Part shown: piece after piece, positions 1 through 7,978 of the stretch | Position numbering within the stretch: position 1 is the stretch's first letter | Layout of the letters: each line of letters opens with the position of its first letter | Notes under the pieces: model-generated | Told to the model about the DNA's origin: nothing | Databases searched by the model: none | Seen by the model: the letters and a program-made list of their open reading frames with translations, nothing else | Program-made: the position numbers and the translations under genes | Assembly: GCA_024688885.1 (NCBI GenBank) | Contig: JAILDV010000011.1 | Coordinates: 1 to 64,000 of the forward strand | DNA: 64,000 bases | Reading direction: 5' to 3' | Source of the DNA: Bacteroidaceae bacterium | GTDB lineage: Bacteria > Bacteroidota > Bacteroidia > Bacteroidales > Bacteroidaceae

Positions 1-134
1 TAGTAGAAGATGGCGCCCCGGCTGAGACCACTCTCCTCCTCTATGTCACTGATGGACACTCCGTCAAACTGTTTTGTGACAAACTGCTTGAAGGCAGCCT
101 TGAACAGGAGTTCTTTTCGGTTGTTCTTGTACAT
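1..134 (-). CDS. TetR-family transcriptional regulator, N-terminal part (runs off the window)
   Basis: The reverse strand from 134 reads MYKNNRKELLFKAAF, continues through VSISDIEEESGLSRGAIFY and leaves the window at base 1, so only 44 residues are seen. This is the classic TetR N-terminal helix-turn-helix: a first helix with an AAF core, then the turn and recognition helix (GVSISDI...SGLSRGAIFY). TetR proteins are usually one-component repressors whose C-terminal ligand domain, absent here, defines the signal. A Bacteroidota -7 box lies about 18 bp upstream of the start. The ligand and target genes cannot be told from this fragment. The family call is solid; the function beyond that is open. 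Confidence 0.85.
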   Translation of the reverse strand, partial: MYKNNRKELLFKAAFKQFVTKQFDGVSISDIEEESGLSRGAIFY

Positions 135-151
135 GGGAAAGTATTTTGGTA

Positions 152-159
152 CAAAGTTA
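152..159 (-). promoter_or_regulatory. -7 promoter box for the TetR gene
   Basis: On the minus strand TAACTTTG matches the Bacteroidota TAnnTTTG box and lies about 18 bp upstream of the TetR start codon. I see no good -33 TTTG at the usual spacing. Confidence 0.55.
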
Positions 160-188
160 CAAATTGTTGGGCATAAAAGGATAATAAA

Positions 189-454
189 ATGGATAAAAAT
201 GCTTTAATTGGGGCATCTTTGTACATTTCATCTTTATATTCGTTTCCTCGGATGTTTTTGTTTAATAATCCATACTGTTTTTGAAGATCTATTTGCGTGT
301 AAATTTGAGAGGTAACAATAGAGTTGTGACTAAAAAGGTGGAGGATAATTCCGAAATTCTGCAGGGAGACTACATTACCTCGAAGAAATATGAGGATGAG
401 GAGCAACTTAGACTGGCCAAATTTCATGACGAGAAAGGATTGCTAATTTTATGA
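189..454 (+). pseudogene. possible small gene broken by a frameshift at a T-run
   Basis: An ATG at 189 with AAAGGA about 7 bp upstream opens a frame (MDKNALIGASLYISS...) that stops at 282-284, just after five Ts. Shifting by -1 at the T-run opens a coding-like frame (LKIYLRVNLRGNN...YEDEEQLRLAKFHDEKGLLIL) ending at TGA 452-454. Together they would make an 88-residue protein with a hydrophobic start and a charged end. I do not recognise the family. It may be a decayed gene, a single-base assembly error, or chance, because the first part is AT-rich and unremarkable. Confidence 0.3.
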
Positions 455-462
455 CCAGCATA

Positions 463-770
463 TTAAATAGAGATACCCAAATGAGCAATCATCTCATTTA
501 ATTTTGCCAAAGATTTCTCACTTTCGTCATCCCATGTGTTAGACTTGACGATTTTCTCTAACCAACCGCGTGCTATTTCAAGTAGCCGACAGCCTTTTCA
601 TCATTAAATCTCCTATAATACAACATAGCTTGACTAGCGTATATCCGTGCATGGAATCTTTTACGAGAGTCAGCATTCATACACCTTTCGAGTATCTGCA
701 TACTTTTGTCCAATTGTTCTTTCACGCTGCCATCATTTCTTTCAAATCCGTTTTCTGCGCTAACACAAAA
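463..770 (-). pseudogene. 3' remnant of a larger gene, frameshifted
   Basis: The minus strand is open from 770 (AENGFERNDGSVKEQLDK...RFHARIYASQAMLYYRRFNDEKAVGYLK) to a TAG at 573-575. One frame over, the same reading continues naturally (LEIARGWLEKIVKSNTWDDESEKSLAKLNEMIAHLGISI) to TAA at 463-465. The two pieces overlap at YL/LE, which indicates a one-base frameshift in one gene. No start codon exists upstream, because a TAA precedes the first residue, so only a C-terminal end of about 100 residues survives. The composition suggests a helical, TPR-like tail. I cannot name the parent protein. Confidence 0.5.
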
Positions 771-833
771 TTAACCAATTAACCATTAACTTTAACCATG
801 CGCTTCGCTGGAATGAGGAGTTTGGAGTTAGGA

Positions 834-978
834 AAGATGCGGTTGAGTGAGTGCAGAGGTCAAACTTGTTTGAACTATGCCGAGCGTGAGCATCTTCGGC
901 GAAGCCAATTAGGAGTTGCCATGCGGGATGTAAGAATCGCAAGATAAAAAAATGGAAGAACTATTTGAGTTGACAGTT
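834..978. repeat. mosaic dispersed repeat, copy 1
   Basis: It contains three modules: a 74-bp unit (835-908) that recurs at 27310-27383 with about three differences; GCCATGCGGGATGT (918-931), nearly repeated at 26899-26912; and CTATTTGAGTTGACAGTT (961-978), nearly repeated near 26871-26888. The order of modules differs between copies. The unit includes the inverted pair CAAAC/GTTTG and a CTTCGGCGAAG hairpin. No reading frame of it looks like a gene. Confidence 0.75.
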
Positions 979-1104
979 AACGACTACAAACAACCTACCA
1001 CCTTACCACTACGAACCTACTACCTTACCACTATCTTACCACTACGAACCCAAGGAACACTAAAGGAAGAGTAAAGGAACATCTATGAGTGAGACCTCGT
1101 TGGG

Positions 1105-1173
1105 TGTATGGGTGAGATACCAACACATGTATGGGTGAGACACCGACACCTGTATGGGTGAGATACCTCAACG
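1105..1173. repeat. tandem repeat, three 23-bp units
   Basis: Three head-to-tail 23-bp units start at 1105, 1128 and 1151. Each begins TGTATGGGTGAGA and then diverges slightly. A degenerate fourth unit may precede them from about 1083. Just upstream (about 1000-1050) is a second small repeat built on TTACCACTACGAACC. The array lies in non-coding DNA. Confidence 0.85.
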
Positions 1174-1547
1174 ACTGTGAGCGAGCAAATGGAGAGTGGC
1201 AGGATAGGTTTAGTGCTAACCCTAATGGAGCACCAAGAGTAATATGAAACAAAATTGGATGAAAATGTGTAATGTTAAAGGTTGAGAGTTTAGCGTTGAC
1301 AGACACATCGTAGATATTTCATTTTCTCATTCTTTCATTTTTCATTTTCAAAGAAAAGGTTAAATTTTTGTTTTTGCATCTCCTCACAGGAGGATGTTAG
1401 TGAGCAAATTGGGTTTGTATTCAAGGATATGAGTTTTGTAATCGGATTCCATTTGTTCTGCGGGGGACTTTTCATTCTCATTGACTGAGCATCGGCTCAT
1501 TCTCAACAACGCAATTCATAGAAGGAACGGTAAATAATGGGATTTCT
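1174..1547. other. non-coding stretch before mutS2
   Basis: No convincing gene is visible. The stretch holds TCATT-rich low-complexity sequence (1317-1350) and two small hairpins, near 1376-1395 (CTCCT/AGGAG type) and near 1485-1498 (TGAGC/GCTCA). The mutS2 promoter follows. Confidence 0.5.
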
Positions 1548-1579
1548 TTTGGTGGATTCGTCTTTTTGCTGTACCTTTG
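1548..1579 (+). promoter_or_regulatory. mutS2 promoter
   Basis: TTTG at 1548-1551 and TACCTTTG at 1572-1579 are separated by exactly 20 bp, the usual Bacteroidota spacing. The start codon of mutS2 follows 43 bp downstream. Confidence 0.75.
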
Positions 1580-1622
1580 TACTCGATGTGACAAGAAGAA
1601 TACAGATTAGGACTTTAAGACG

Positions 1623-4151
1623 TTGATTTATCCAAATACATACGAACAGAAGATTGGGTTTGACCAGATCAGGAGCAGGCTCACAGCGCTCTGCCTCTGC
1701 TCATTGGGCGAGGGGTTGGTGCGCGACATGGCGTTTTCCGTCAGTTTTGATGATATCCGCAGACAGGTGAAGCAGACGATGGAGTTTGTGCGCATCTTGA
1801 AGGAGGAGGATTTTCCCGACCAGAACTTTTTCGATGTGCGCCCATCGCTGAAACGCATCCGCATTCAGAACACTTGTCTGGATGTGGAGGAGCTGTTCAA
1901 CCTGCAACGCTCGCTGGCTACCATAGACAATATCGTGACGTTCCTGCACCGCTGTCAGGATGAGGAGAACACGATTCCTTCGTTTCCCCACCTTTATGGC
2001 TTGACGGCTGATGTGAAGACTTATCCGCAGATGGTGAGGCGCATTGACCAGATTCTGGACAAGTATGGCCATGTGAAGGACACGGCATCGACAGAGCTGT
2101 TGCAGATACGGCGTGAGTTGGCATCGACAGCTGGCAGTGTGTCGAGAGCTTTGCAGAACATTTTGAAATCGGCAAAAGGGGAAGGACTAATTGACAAGGA
2201 TGTGTCCCCCACCCTTCGTGACGGTCGTCTAGTCATTCCTGTGGCTCCTGCCATGAAAAGGAAGATACGGGGCATTGTGCATGATGAGTCTGACACGGGA
2301 AGGACGGTGTTCATCGAGCCTGCAGAAGTGGTGGAAGCCAACAACAAGATTCGCGAATTGGAAAGCGAGGAAAGGAAGGAAATCAACCGCATCCTGATGG
2401 AGTTCACACAGACGGTGCGCCCAGAAGTGGAGGATATGCTGGCAAGTTATGAGTTCTTAGCACAAATCGACTACATCCGCGCGAAGGCGAAGTTTGCTAT
2501 CATCACCAACAGCACGGAACCGCGTATGGAGAACAAACAGGTGCTGGATTGGGCGATTGCGGTGCATCCGCTGCTGGAACTAAAGTTCAGCACATACAAC
2601 ACACAACACCCAGATGAAACGCCTCGCAAGGTGGTGCCACTTGACATCACGCTGAACAATAAACAACGTCTGCTGCTCATTTCGGGACCCAATGCTGGCG
2701 GTAAGTCTGTATGCTTGAAGACTACAGGACTGCTGCAATACATGTTCCAGTGCGGCATGCCTGTGCCTGTTGCGAAGAGCAGCATCTTCGGCATCTTCCG
2801 CAGCATCTTCATCGACATCGGCGATGAGCAGAGTCTAGAGAATGACCTCTCCACCTACTCTTCCCACTTGCTCAACATGAAGAACATGATGAAGCATTGT
2901 GACGGGAAGAGCCTCATCCTCATCGATGAGTTCGGTGGTGGTACGGAACCACAGATTGGCGGTGCGATGGCAGAGGCGATGCTGAAGGTGTTCAACAAGA
3001 AGCATGCCTTCGGTGTCATCACCACCCACTATCAGAACCTGAAGCACTATGCACAGGAGACGGAGGGCATCGTGAACGGTGCCATGCTGTATGACCGCCA
3101 GCAGATGCAGCCGATCTTCCAACTCTCCATCGGCAACCCTGGCAGTTCGTTCGCCATCGAGATAGCGCGCAAGACGGGCATTCCCGACGAGGTGATCAAG
3201 GATGCCAGCGAGATTGTGGGAAAGGATTACATCAATTCCGACAAATATTTGCAGGACATCGTGCGCGACAAGCGCTACTGGGAACAAAAACGCCAGAGCA
3301 TCCATCAGCACGAGAAGCAGATGGAACAGACCATCCAGCGCTACGAAGAGGACATCCAGAAACTGCACGATGAGCGCAAGGTCATCATCTCCCGTGCCAA
3401 GGAAGAGGCAGAGCAGATGTTGAAGGAGTCGAATGCCAAAATCGAACAGACCATCAAGGACATCAAGGAGGCGCAAGCGGAGAAGGAACGCACCCGCATG
3501 ATTCGTCAAGACCTTGCCGATTTCAAGCAGGACATCCGCGAAATAGACCCCGACATTGCCGACGAGAAAATCAGAAGGCAGATGGAGAAGCTGATGGCAA
3601 GACGGAAACGCAAGGAAGAGAGGAAAAGCAAAGGAACACGCAACCTCAAGACACAAGCCTCTATTCAAACAGCCATCCCTACCCAGCCTTTGGAGGAAGA
3701 TTCTTTCGTACGCCTAAAGGGGCAAAGCACGGTGGGACAGATTCAGAAAATCAGCGGCAACGAGGCAACGGTCATCTTTGGACACATCACAACGAACGTG
3801 AAGCTGAACCGTCTCGAGCCAGCAGAGGCTCCCAAGAAGGAAAAGAATGTGGCTGCCACATTTGTGAGTGTGCAGACGCGCGATGACATACGTAAGACAA
3901 CACTTAACTTTAAGGAACAACTGGACGTGCGCGGTATGCGTGGCGATGAAGCTATCCAGGCTGTCACTTACTTCATTGACGATGCGCTCGTGGCACGTGC
4001 TTCGCGAGTGAAAATCCTGCACGGCACAGGCACTGGTGCCCTCAAGACAGTCATTCGTCAATATCTCAACACTATGCCTCCTGTAGCAGACTTCTACGAT
4101 GAGGACATCCGTTTCGGGGGGGCTGGCATCACCATTGTAGAACTTGTATAA
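1623..4151 (+). CDS. mutS2: endonuclease MutS2 (MutS-like ATPase with Smr domain)
   Basis: The protein has 842 residues, normal for MutS2. MutS2 is not a mismatch-repair protein; it is linked to suppression of recombination and, in some bacteria, to ribosome rescue. The order is a core/clamp region without the MutS mismatch-binding domain, the ATPase with Walker A GPNAGGKS at about 355 and LILIDEFGGGTEP near 434, a long coiled coil (about 530-680), and a C-terminal Smr nuclease domain with LDVRG at about 768 and HGTGTG near 800. The start is TTG at 1623: the N-terminus (MIYPNTYEQKIGFDQIR) is the usual family start and no ATG precedes it in frame. It is the first gene downstream of its own promoter, with the PD40-like gene 45 bp after it. 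Confidence 0.95.
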   Translation: MIYPNTYEQKIGFDQIRSRLTALCLCSLGEGLVRDMAFSVSFDDIRRQVKQTMEFVRILKEEDFPDQNFFDVRPSLKRIRIQNTCLDVEELFNLQRSLATIDNIVTFLHRCQDEENTIPSFPHLYGLTADVKTYPQMVRRIDQILDKYGHVKDTASTELLQIRRELASTAGSVSRALQNILKSAKGEGLIDKDVSPTLRDGRLVIPVAPAMKRKIRGIVHDESDTGRTVFIEPAEVVEANNKIRELESEERKEINRILMEFTQTVRPEVEDMLASYEFLAQIDYIRAKAKFAIITNSTEPRMENKQVLDWAIAVHPLLELKFSTYNTQHPDETPRKVVPLDITLNNKQRLLLISGPNAGGKSVCLKTTGLLQYMFQCGMPVPVAKSSIFGIFRSIFIDIGDEQSLENDLSTYSSHLLNMKNMMKHCDGKSLILIDEFGGGTEPQIGGAMAEAMLKVFNKKHAFGVITTHYQNLKHYAQETEGIVNGAMLYDRQQMQPIFQLSIGNPGSSFAIEIARKTGIPDEVIKDASEIVGKDYINSDKYLQDIVRDKRYWEQKRQSIHQHEKQMEQTIQRYEEDIQKLHDERKVIISRAKEEAEQMLKESNAKIEQTIKDIKEAQAEKERTRMIRQDLADFKQDIREIDPDIADEKIRRQMEKLMARRKRKEERKSKGTRNLKTQASIQTAIPTQPLEEDSFVRLKGQSTVGQIQKISGNEATVIFGHITTNVKLNRLEPAEAPKKEKNVAATFVSVQTRDDIRKTTLNFKEQLDVRGMRGDEAIQAVTYFIDDALVARASRVKILHGTGTGALKTVIRQYLNTMPPVADFYDEDIRFGGAGITIVELV

Positions 4152-4196
4152 ACAACCCACAGGCGTTTTTCATCACCATAGAGCCGAGAATAAATT

Positions 4197-5438
4197 ATGA
4201 AGAAGTTACTAACATGCATGATGGCATGTCTAACCATGACTGCCTATGCACAAACCGACAGCACTGCCTCTTCGGTTCCTCCAACATACCCCTATTTAAC
4301 ACCCATTTCCAACGTGGAAGAACTGAACGCTGATATCATGTCTCTTCAGTTCGGCAAAGCAGATGCAAGTGCCAAGAAACTCATCACGGCTGCCAAGAGG
4401 AAAAAACAATCGACAACCGAATATGACAAGGTTGTGTCCATCTGTCGAAAGGGAGAAAGTGGACTGCGTGGTGTGGACAGAGTCATCATTGTGGACAGTG
4501 TCGTGGTGGACAAGAAAGAGTTTCTTAAAGCCTACCAAATCGCGGAAGATTTGGGATCTTTGAAACTTTCAGAGAAAGGTGACATCGTACAGTATCAGAC
4601 ACAACTGAACGGCATAGTGCTATGCCCCATTCATGCGACAGACAGCACTGACCTTCAGATCGTGCGCTACTATTTGGAGAATGACCAGTTTGCAGAAGGC
4701 GAGACCATTGAGGGGCTCGGCATTGAGGGTGACATCAACTACCCGTTCTTAATGCCAGACGGACAGACTTTCTATTTTGCCGCCCGATGTGAAGAGGGAT
4801 ATGGCAACTACGATCTCTATGTCACACGATACGACAGCGACTCCAAGCAGTTCTATCAGGCAGAGAATATGGGATTCCCCTATAACTCATACGCTAATGA
4901 CTACATGCTTGTCATTGACGAAGCTGCCAATCTCGGATGGTTTGCCAGCGACCGCTACCAACCCCATGGCAAAGTGTGCATCTATACGTTTATACCCAAC
5001 GAATCGCGACAAACCATAGATTACGAGACCACCGATTTGGATGAGCTGCTTAGCATGGCTTCTCTACAATCCATCATCGCCCTTCCCCTCTCAGACGAGC
5101 AGAAAGAAGTTCAAGCACAAGCCAAGAAGCGTATCTCAACTATCAATTCCCAACTGTCAGCCACCAATCTACAAAAGGACTTTGAGTTTGTTCTTAATGA
5201 CACCAGAACTTGCTATACACTCAACGATTTCAAGACTCCAGAAGCCAAGCAGTTATGCAACGAATGGGTACAGAAAACCAAAAACCTCACCACTCTCAAT
5301 CATCAACTGCAGGAGATGCGGGAAACAGCCCCCACCAATCAGCAACCCATCCTCAATCTTGAGGCACGCATCAAGGAACTCCAAACAGAAACGCATAACC
5401 TTGAGAAACAAATTCGCAATACCGAATTAGTGAAATAA
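4197..5438 (+). CDS. exported PD40/WD40-like repeat protein with coiled-coil tail
   Basis: This 413-residue protein begins with a signal peptide (MKKLLTCMMACLTMTAYAQ). Around residue 181 a beta-propeller-like blade is visible (YPFLMPDGQTFYFAA followed by YGNYDLYVTRYD), the PD40 signature common in Bacteroidota envelope proteins. The last 110 residues are charged and predicted coiled coil. No catalytic residues are evident. It follows mutS2 by 45 bp and may be co-transcribed. The segment STINSQLSA (DNA 5138-5164) matches the heptanucleotide repeat inserted in other genes of this window. It is probably periplasmic; the role is unknown. Confidence 0.7.
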   Translation: MKKLLTCMMACLTMTAYAQTDSTASSVPPTYPYLTPISNVEELNADIMSLQFGKADASAKKLITAAKRKKQSTTEYDKVVSICRKGESGLRGVDRVIIVDSVVVDKKEFLKAYQIAEDLGSLKLSEKGDIVQYQTQLNGIVLCPIHATDSTDLQIVRYYLENDQFAEGETIEGLGIEGDINYPFLMPDGQTFYFAARCEEGYGNYDLYVTRYDSDSKQFYQAENMGFPYNSYANDYMLVIDEAANLGWFASDRYQPHGKVCIYTFIPNESRQTIDYETTDLDELLSMASLQSIIALPLSDEQKEVQAQAKKRISTINSQLSATNLQKDFEFVLNDTRTCYTLNDFKTPEAKQLCNEWVQKTKNLTTLNHQLQEMRETAPTNQQPILNLEARIKELQTETHNLEKQIRNTELVK

Positions 5439-5458
5439 CAACATTTTACGGATTTTTC

Positions 5459-5472
5459 TTTACAATTGTAAA
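5459..5472. promoter_or_regulatory. 14-bp perfect palindrome upstream of ftsZ
   Basis: TTTACAATTGTAAA is a perfect palindrome 21 bp after the preceding stop and about 70 bp before the ftsZ promoter. It is followed by an A-rich tract, so it could be a weak terminator on the minus strand or an operator. Nothing in the sequence decides between these. Confidence 0.35.
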
Positions 5473-5527
5473 AAAGAAGGGGAATTCAAGAATATTTTTT
5501 ATTTTTGTTAAAAAAAAGAGGGAGACA

Positions 5528-5559
5528 TTTGGAATTGTTTCTCTCTTTTTATAACTTTG
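5528..5559 (+). promoter_or_regulatory. ftsZ promoter
   Basis: TTTG at 5528-5531 and TAACTTTG at 5552-5559 have a 20-bp spacer. A leader of about 80 nt follows before the ftsZ start, without a clear Shine-Dalgarno sequence. Confidence 0.75.
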
Positions 5560-5645
5560 TACCCGAGAATATATGATAAAGTGAGATGCCAACCGGTGAG
5601 GGTTGGCTAAAAAGATTGTATAACTTATTAAAATCTGAAAATTGA

Positions 5646-6938
5646 ATGAAAGAGGATGAGTTACCTCCTTTCCACTTTCCCATTGAGGACAAGTCAGAGA
5701 AGATTATCAAGGTCATCGGTGTAGGAGGCGGTGGCGGAAATGCAGTACAACACATGTATGAAGAGGGCGTGAAGAACGTGTCTTTTCTGGTAACAAACAC
5801 AGACAGTCAAGTGCTGAAGGTGAACATGGTGCCAAGCAAGATTCAACTTGGTGATGGGCTTGGCACGGGCGGAGATCCAAAGAAAGGTAGAGAGATTGCC
5901 GAAAACAACATTGACACCATCAAGACGATGTTTGGTGAGGACACCCACATGGTATTCATTACAGCAGGTATGGGTGGCGGCACAGGAACGGGTGCTGCTC
6001 CTGTGATTGCCCGTGTGGCAAAAGAAATGGGCATCCTGACAGTGGGAGTCGTTACCTTGCCGTTCAAAATGGAGATGCGCAAGCGAATGGATAAAGCCTT
6101 ATTGGGTATGGAAGATTTGAAGAAATGTGTGGATTCGCTGATAGTCATCAACAATCAAAAGCTACTGGAGAGTGAACGGTTCAAGCAGTTGACACTTGAG
6201 GAGGGATTGAAGAAAGCAGATGAGGTGCTGACAGTAGCGACCAGAACTATTGCGGAAATCATCACAGTGAGGGGAAGCATCAACAGGGATTTCAACGATG
6301 TGTCCACGGTGATGAAGGATGGTGGTGCTGCATTGGTGTCAGTGGCAAAAGCAAGTGGTGAAAAGCGAATCTTCAAAGCATTGTCAGAAGCTATCAGTTC
6401 ACCCCTTGTGGCGAATGTGGAGAAGCAGAAAGTGCGTCGTCTGCTCTATATCGTGTATAGCGGCAATGAAAATCCTGCCCGTATGGATGAACTGGAGGAA
6501 ATCAGTGAGTTCATGGAGAATTTCGACGAGAATCTGGATGTGCTGTGGGGACATTATCCTGACGAGACACTTGGTGATGAAATCAAGGTGGCTGTAGTAG
6601 CTACAGGTTTTGATCAATCAGGAGAAAGCGTGGCGAAAGAGAATAGTGACAAACAGGATGAGATGAAAAGGTTGCAGGATTTGCGTGACAAGTTCTATTC
6701 CTATACGCATGTAGCACCAATTGTGGAGCAAGAACCAGAGGAAGTCCCCTTACAAATCGAGGAGGAATCAACAGCGGCTGTAAAGAGTGATGTTGTGTTG
6801 GATGATGACGAGCCAGATGAATCAGAAGAGTTTGAGGAAACTGAAGAACCTGAGGAATTGGAGGAGGACAAACCTAAGACGCCCTCATTATTGGAGATAC
6901 TCGTGAAAAAACTGAGAGTTTTGATGGAAGAGGAATGA
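5646..6938 (+). CDS. ftsZ: cell-division GTPase FtsZ (possibly a divergent paralogue)
   Basis: The 430-residue protein has the FtsZ fold: KVIGVGGGGGNAV at the start, tubulin signature GGGTGTG at about 110, and a T7 loop INRDFNDV near 212 whose Asp residues complete the GTPase site across the subunit interface. FtsZ polymerises into the Z-ring that directs septum synthesis. Two things are unusual. It stands alone between a PD40-like gene and ispE, with its own promoter, not after murC-ftsQ-ftsA. And its C-terminus is a very acidic linker (about 380-412) followed by PSLLEILVKKLRVLMEEE, with no recognisable standard FtsA-binding tail. It could be the only FtsZ of a rearranged genome or a second copy. 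Confidence 0.88.
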   Translation: MKEDELPPFHFPIEDKSEKIIKVIGVGGGGGNAVQHMYEEGVKNVSFLVTNTDSQVLKVNMVPSKIQLGDGLGTGGDPKKGREIAENNIDTIKTMFGEDTHMVFITAGMGGGTGTGAAPVIARVAKEMGILTVGVVTLPFKMEMRKRMDKALLGMEDLKKCVDSLIVINNQKLLESERFKQLTLEEGLKKADEVLTVATRTIAEIITVRGSINRDFNDVSTVMKDGGAALVSVAKASGEKRIFKALSEAISSPLVANVEKQKVRRLLYIVYSGNENPARMDELEEISEFMENFDENLDVLWGHYPDETLGDEIKVAVVATGFDQSGESVAKENSDKQDEMKRLQDLRDKFYSYTHVAPIVEQEPEEVPLQIEEESTAAVKSDVVLDDDEPDESEEFEETEEPEELEEDKPKTPSLLEILVKKLRVLMEEE

Positions 6939-6962
6939 GGAAGAAAGAAAAACCAAAAATTA

Positions 6963-6994
6963 TTTGGTGGTTCTCTCACTTAGTTGTACCTTTG
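6963..6994 (+). promoter_or_regulatory. ispE promoter
   Basis: TTTG at 6963-6966 and TACCTTTG at 6987-6994 are 20 bp apart, 25 bp before the ispE start, so ispE can be transcribed independently of ftsZ. Confidence 0.75.
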
Positions 6995-7019
6995 CCATCG
7001 TTAACTAAAACATGGAAGT

Positions 7020-7847
7020 ATGATAGTATATCCTAATGCGAAGATTAACATTGGTCTGAACGTCGTGGAGAAGCGTCCGGACGGCTACCATAATCTGGAA
7101 ACGGTTTTTTATCCGATTGGTCTGCAAGACATCTTGGAGATACAGGAGATTGATACAGGTGTGCCCGCTTGTGGCTACCGGCTGAAAGTGACGGGCACTG
7201 TTCTGGATGGTTCTCCTGATGATAACCTTGTTGTGCGAGCGTTGAAGTTACTGAAGAGGGACTTTGACATTCCGCCAGTGAGTATCGGGCTTTACAAACA
7301 CATCCCAACAGGTGCGGGCTTGGGCGGCGGCTCAGCTGATGCAGCTTTTACGGTGAAGACGCTAAACGAACGTTTCAAGTTGGGCATGACCATACAACAG
7401 ATGGAAGACTATTGTTCTCAATTGGGAGCTGATTGTCCGTTCTTCATTCAGGATAAGCCTGTGTTTGCAACTGGCATCGGTAATGTGTTTCATCCCGTTG
7501 AGGTGAACCTAAAGTACAAGCAGCTGGTGCTGGTGAAGCCTGACATATTTGTTTCGACAAAAGATGCCTATGCGAAAGTGAAAGTACAACGTCCTAAGAA
7601 ACAACTTCCGGAACTTTTGGCACAGCCCATTGAAACTTGGAAAGATACAGTAGTGAATGACTTTGAGGCGAGCGTATTCTCGAAATACCCTGAGATTGCT
7701 GCCATCAAGGACCAAATGTATGACCTTGGTGCCATATATGCAAGTATGTCTGGTAGCGGTTCGAGTGTGTTCGGTATCTTTGAAGACCCTGTGGACAATA
7801 TTGACGAGAAATTCAGTGGCATGTTCTGCCGCCAGCGGGAACTATAA
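7020..7847 (+). CDS. ispE: 4-diphosphocytidyl-2-C-methyl-D-erythritol kinase
   Basis: IspE phosphorylates the 2-hydroxyl of CDP-methylerythritol with ATP in the non-mevalonate (MEP) isoprenoid pathway, in the cytosol. The 275 residues show the GHMP kinase pattern: [10 protein letters not shown] near the N-terminus, then [14 protein letters not shown] from about residue 97 (the ATP loop), and a C-terminal [13 protein letters not shown] glycine motif. Length is normal. The gene has its own promoter and a terminator just behind it, so it is monocistronic. Confidence 0.95.
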   Translation: MIVYPNAKINIGLNVVEKRPDGYHNLETVFYPIGLQDILEIQEIDTGVPACGYRLKVTGTVLDGSPDDNLVVRALKLLKRDFDIPPVSIGLYKHIPTGAGLGGGSADAAFTVKTLNERFKLGMTIQQMEDYCSQLGADCPFFIQDKPVFATGIGNVFHPVEVNLKYKQLVLVKPDIFVSTKDAYAKVKVQRPKKQLPELLAQPIETWKDTVVNDFEASVFSKYPEIAAIKDQMYDLGAIYASMSGSGSSVFGIFEDPVDNIDEKFSGMFCRQREL

Positions 7848-7860
7848 CTCCTAAAATACA

Positions 7861-7902
7861 AAAGAAAAGGGATGAACATAATTGAATTCATCCCTTTCTT
7901 TA
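7861..7902. terminator. bidirectional terminator between ispE and the porin gene
   Basis: AAAGGGATGAA (7866-7876) pairs with TTCATCCCTTT (7887-7897), with a T-rich tail on the plus strand and an A-rich flank on the other side. It sits between convergent genes and can serve both. Confidence 0.75.
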
Positions 7903-7978
7903 TTATGATGCCCTTCTACTATGGAAAATTCCAATTATTGGGGGAACAATCCAATCGTAATGACCTTTATTCACGAGT

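Noticed and set aside
833..1173. CRISPR array
   Set aside because: Units are directly adjacent without unique spacers, and no cas genes are present.
1031..1306. Minus-strand frame over the 23-bp tandem array
   Set aside because: The predicted peptide follows the repeats and has no domain or start signal; the DNA is better explained as repeat.
2835..3668. Long minus-strand open frame opposite mutS2 (277 residues)
   Set aside because: It is the antisense shadow of a well-conserved gene; no family pattern and no promoter or start signals of its own.
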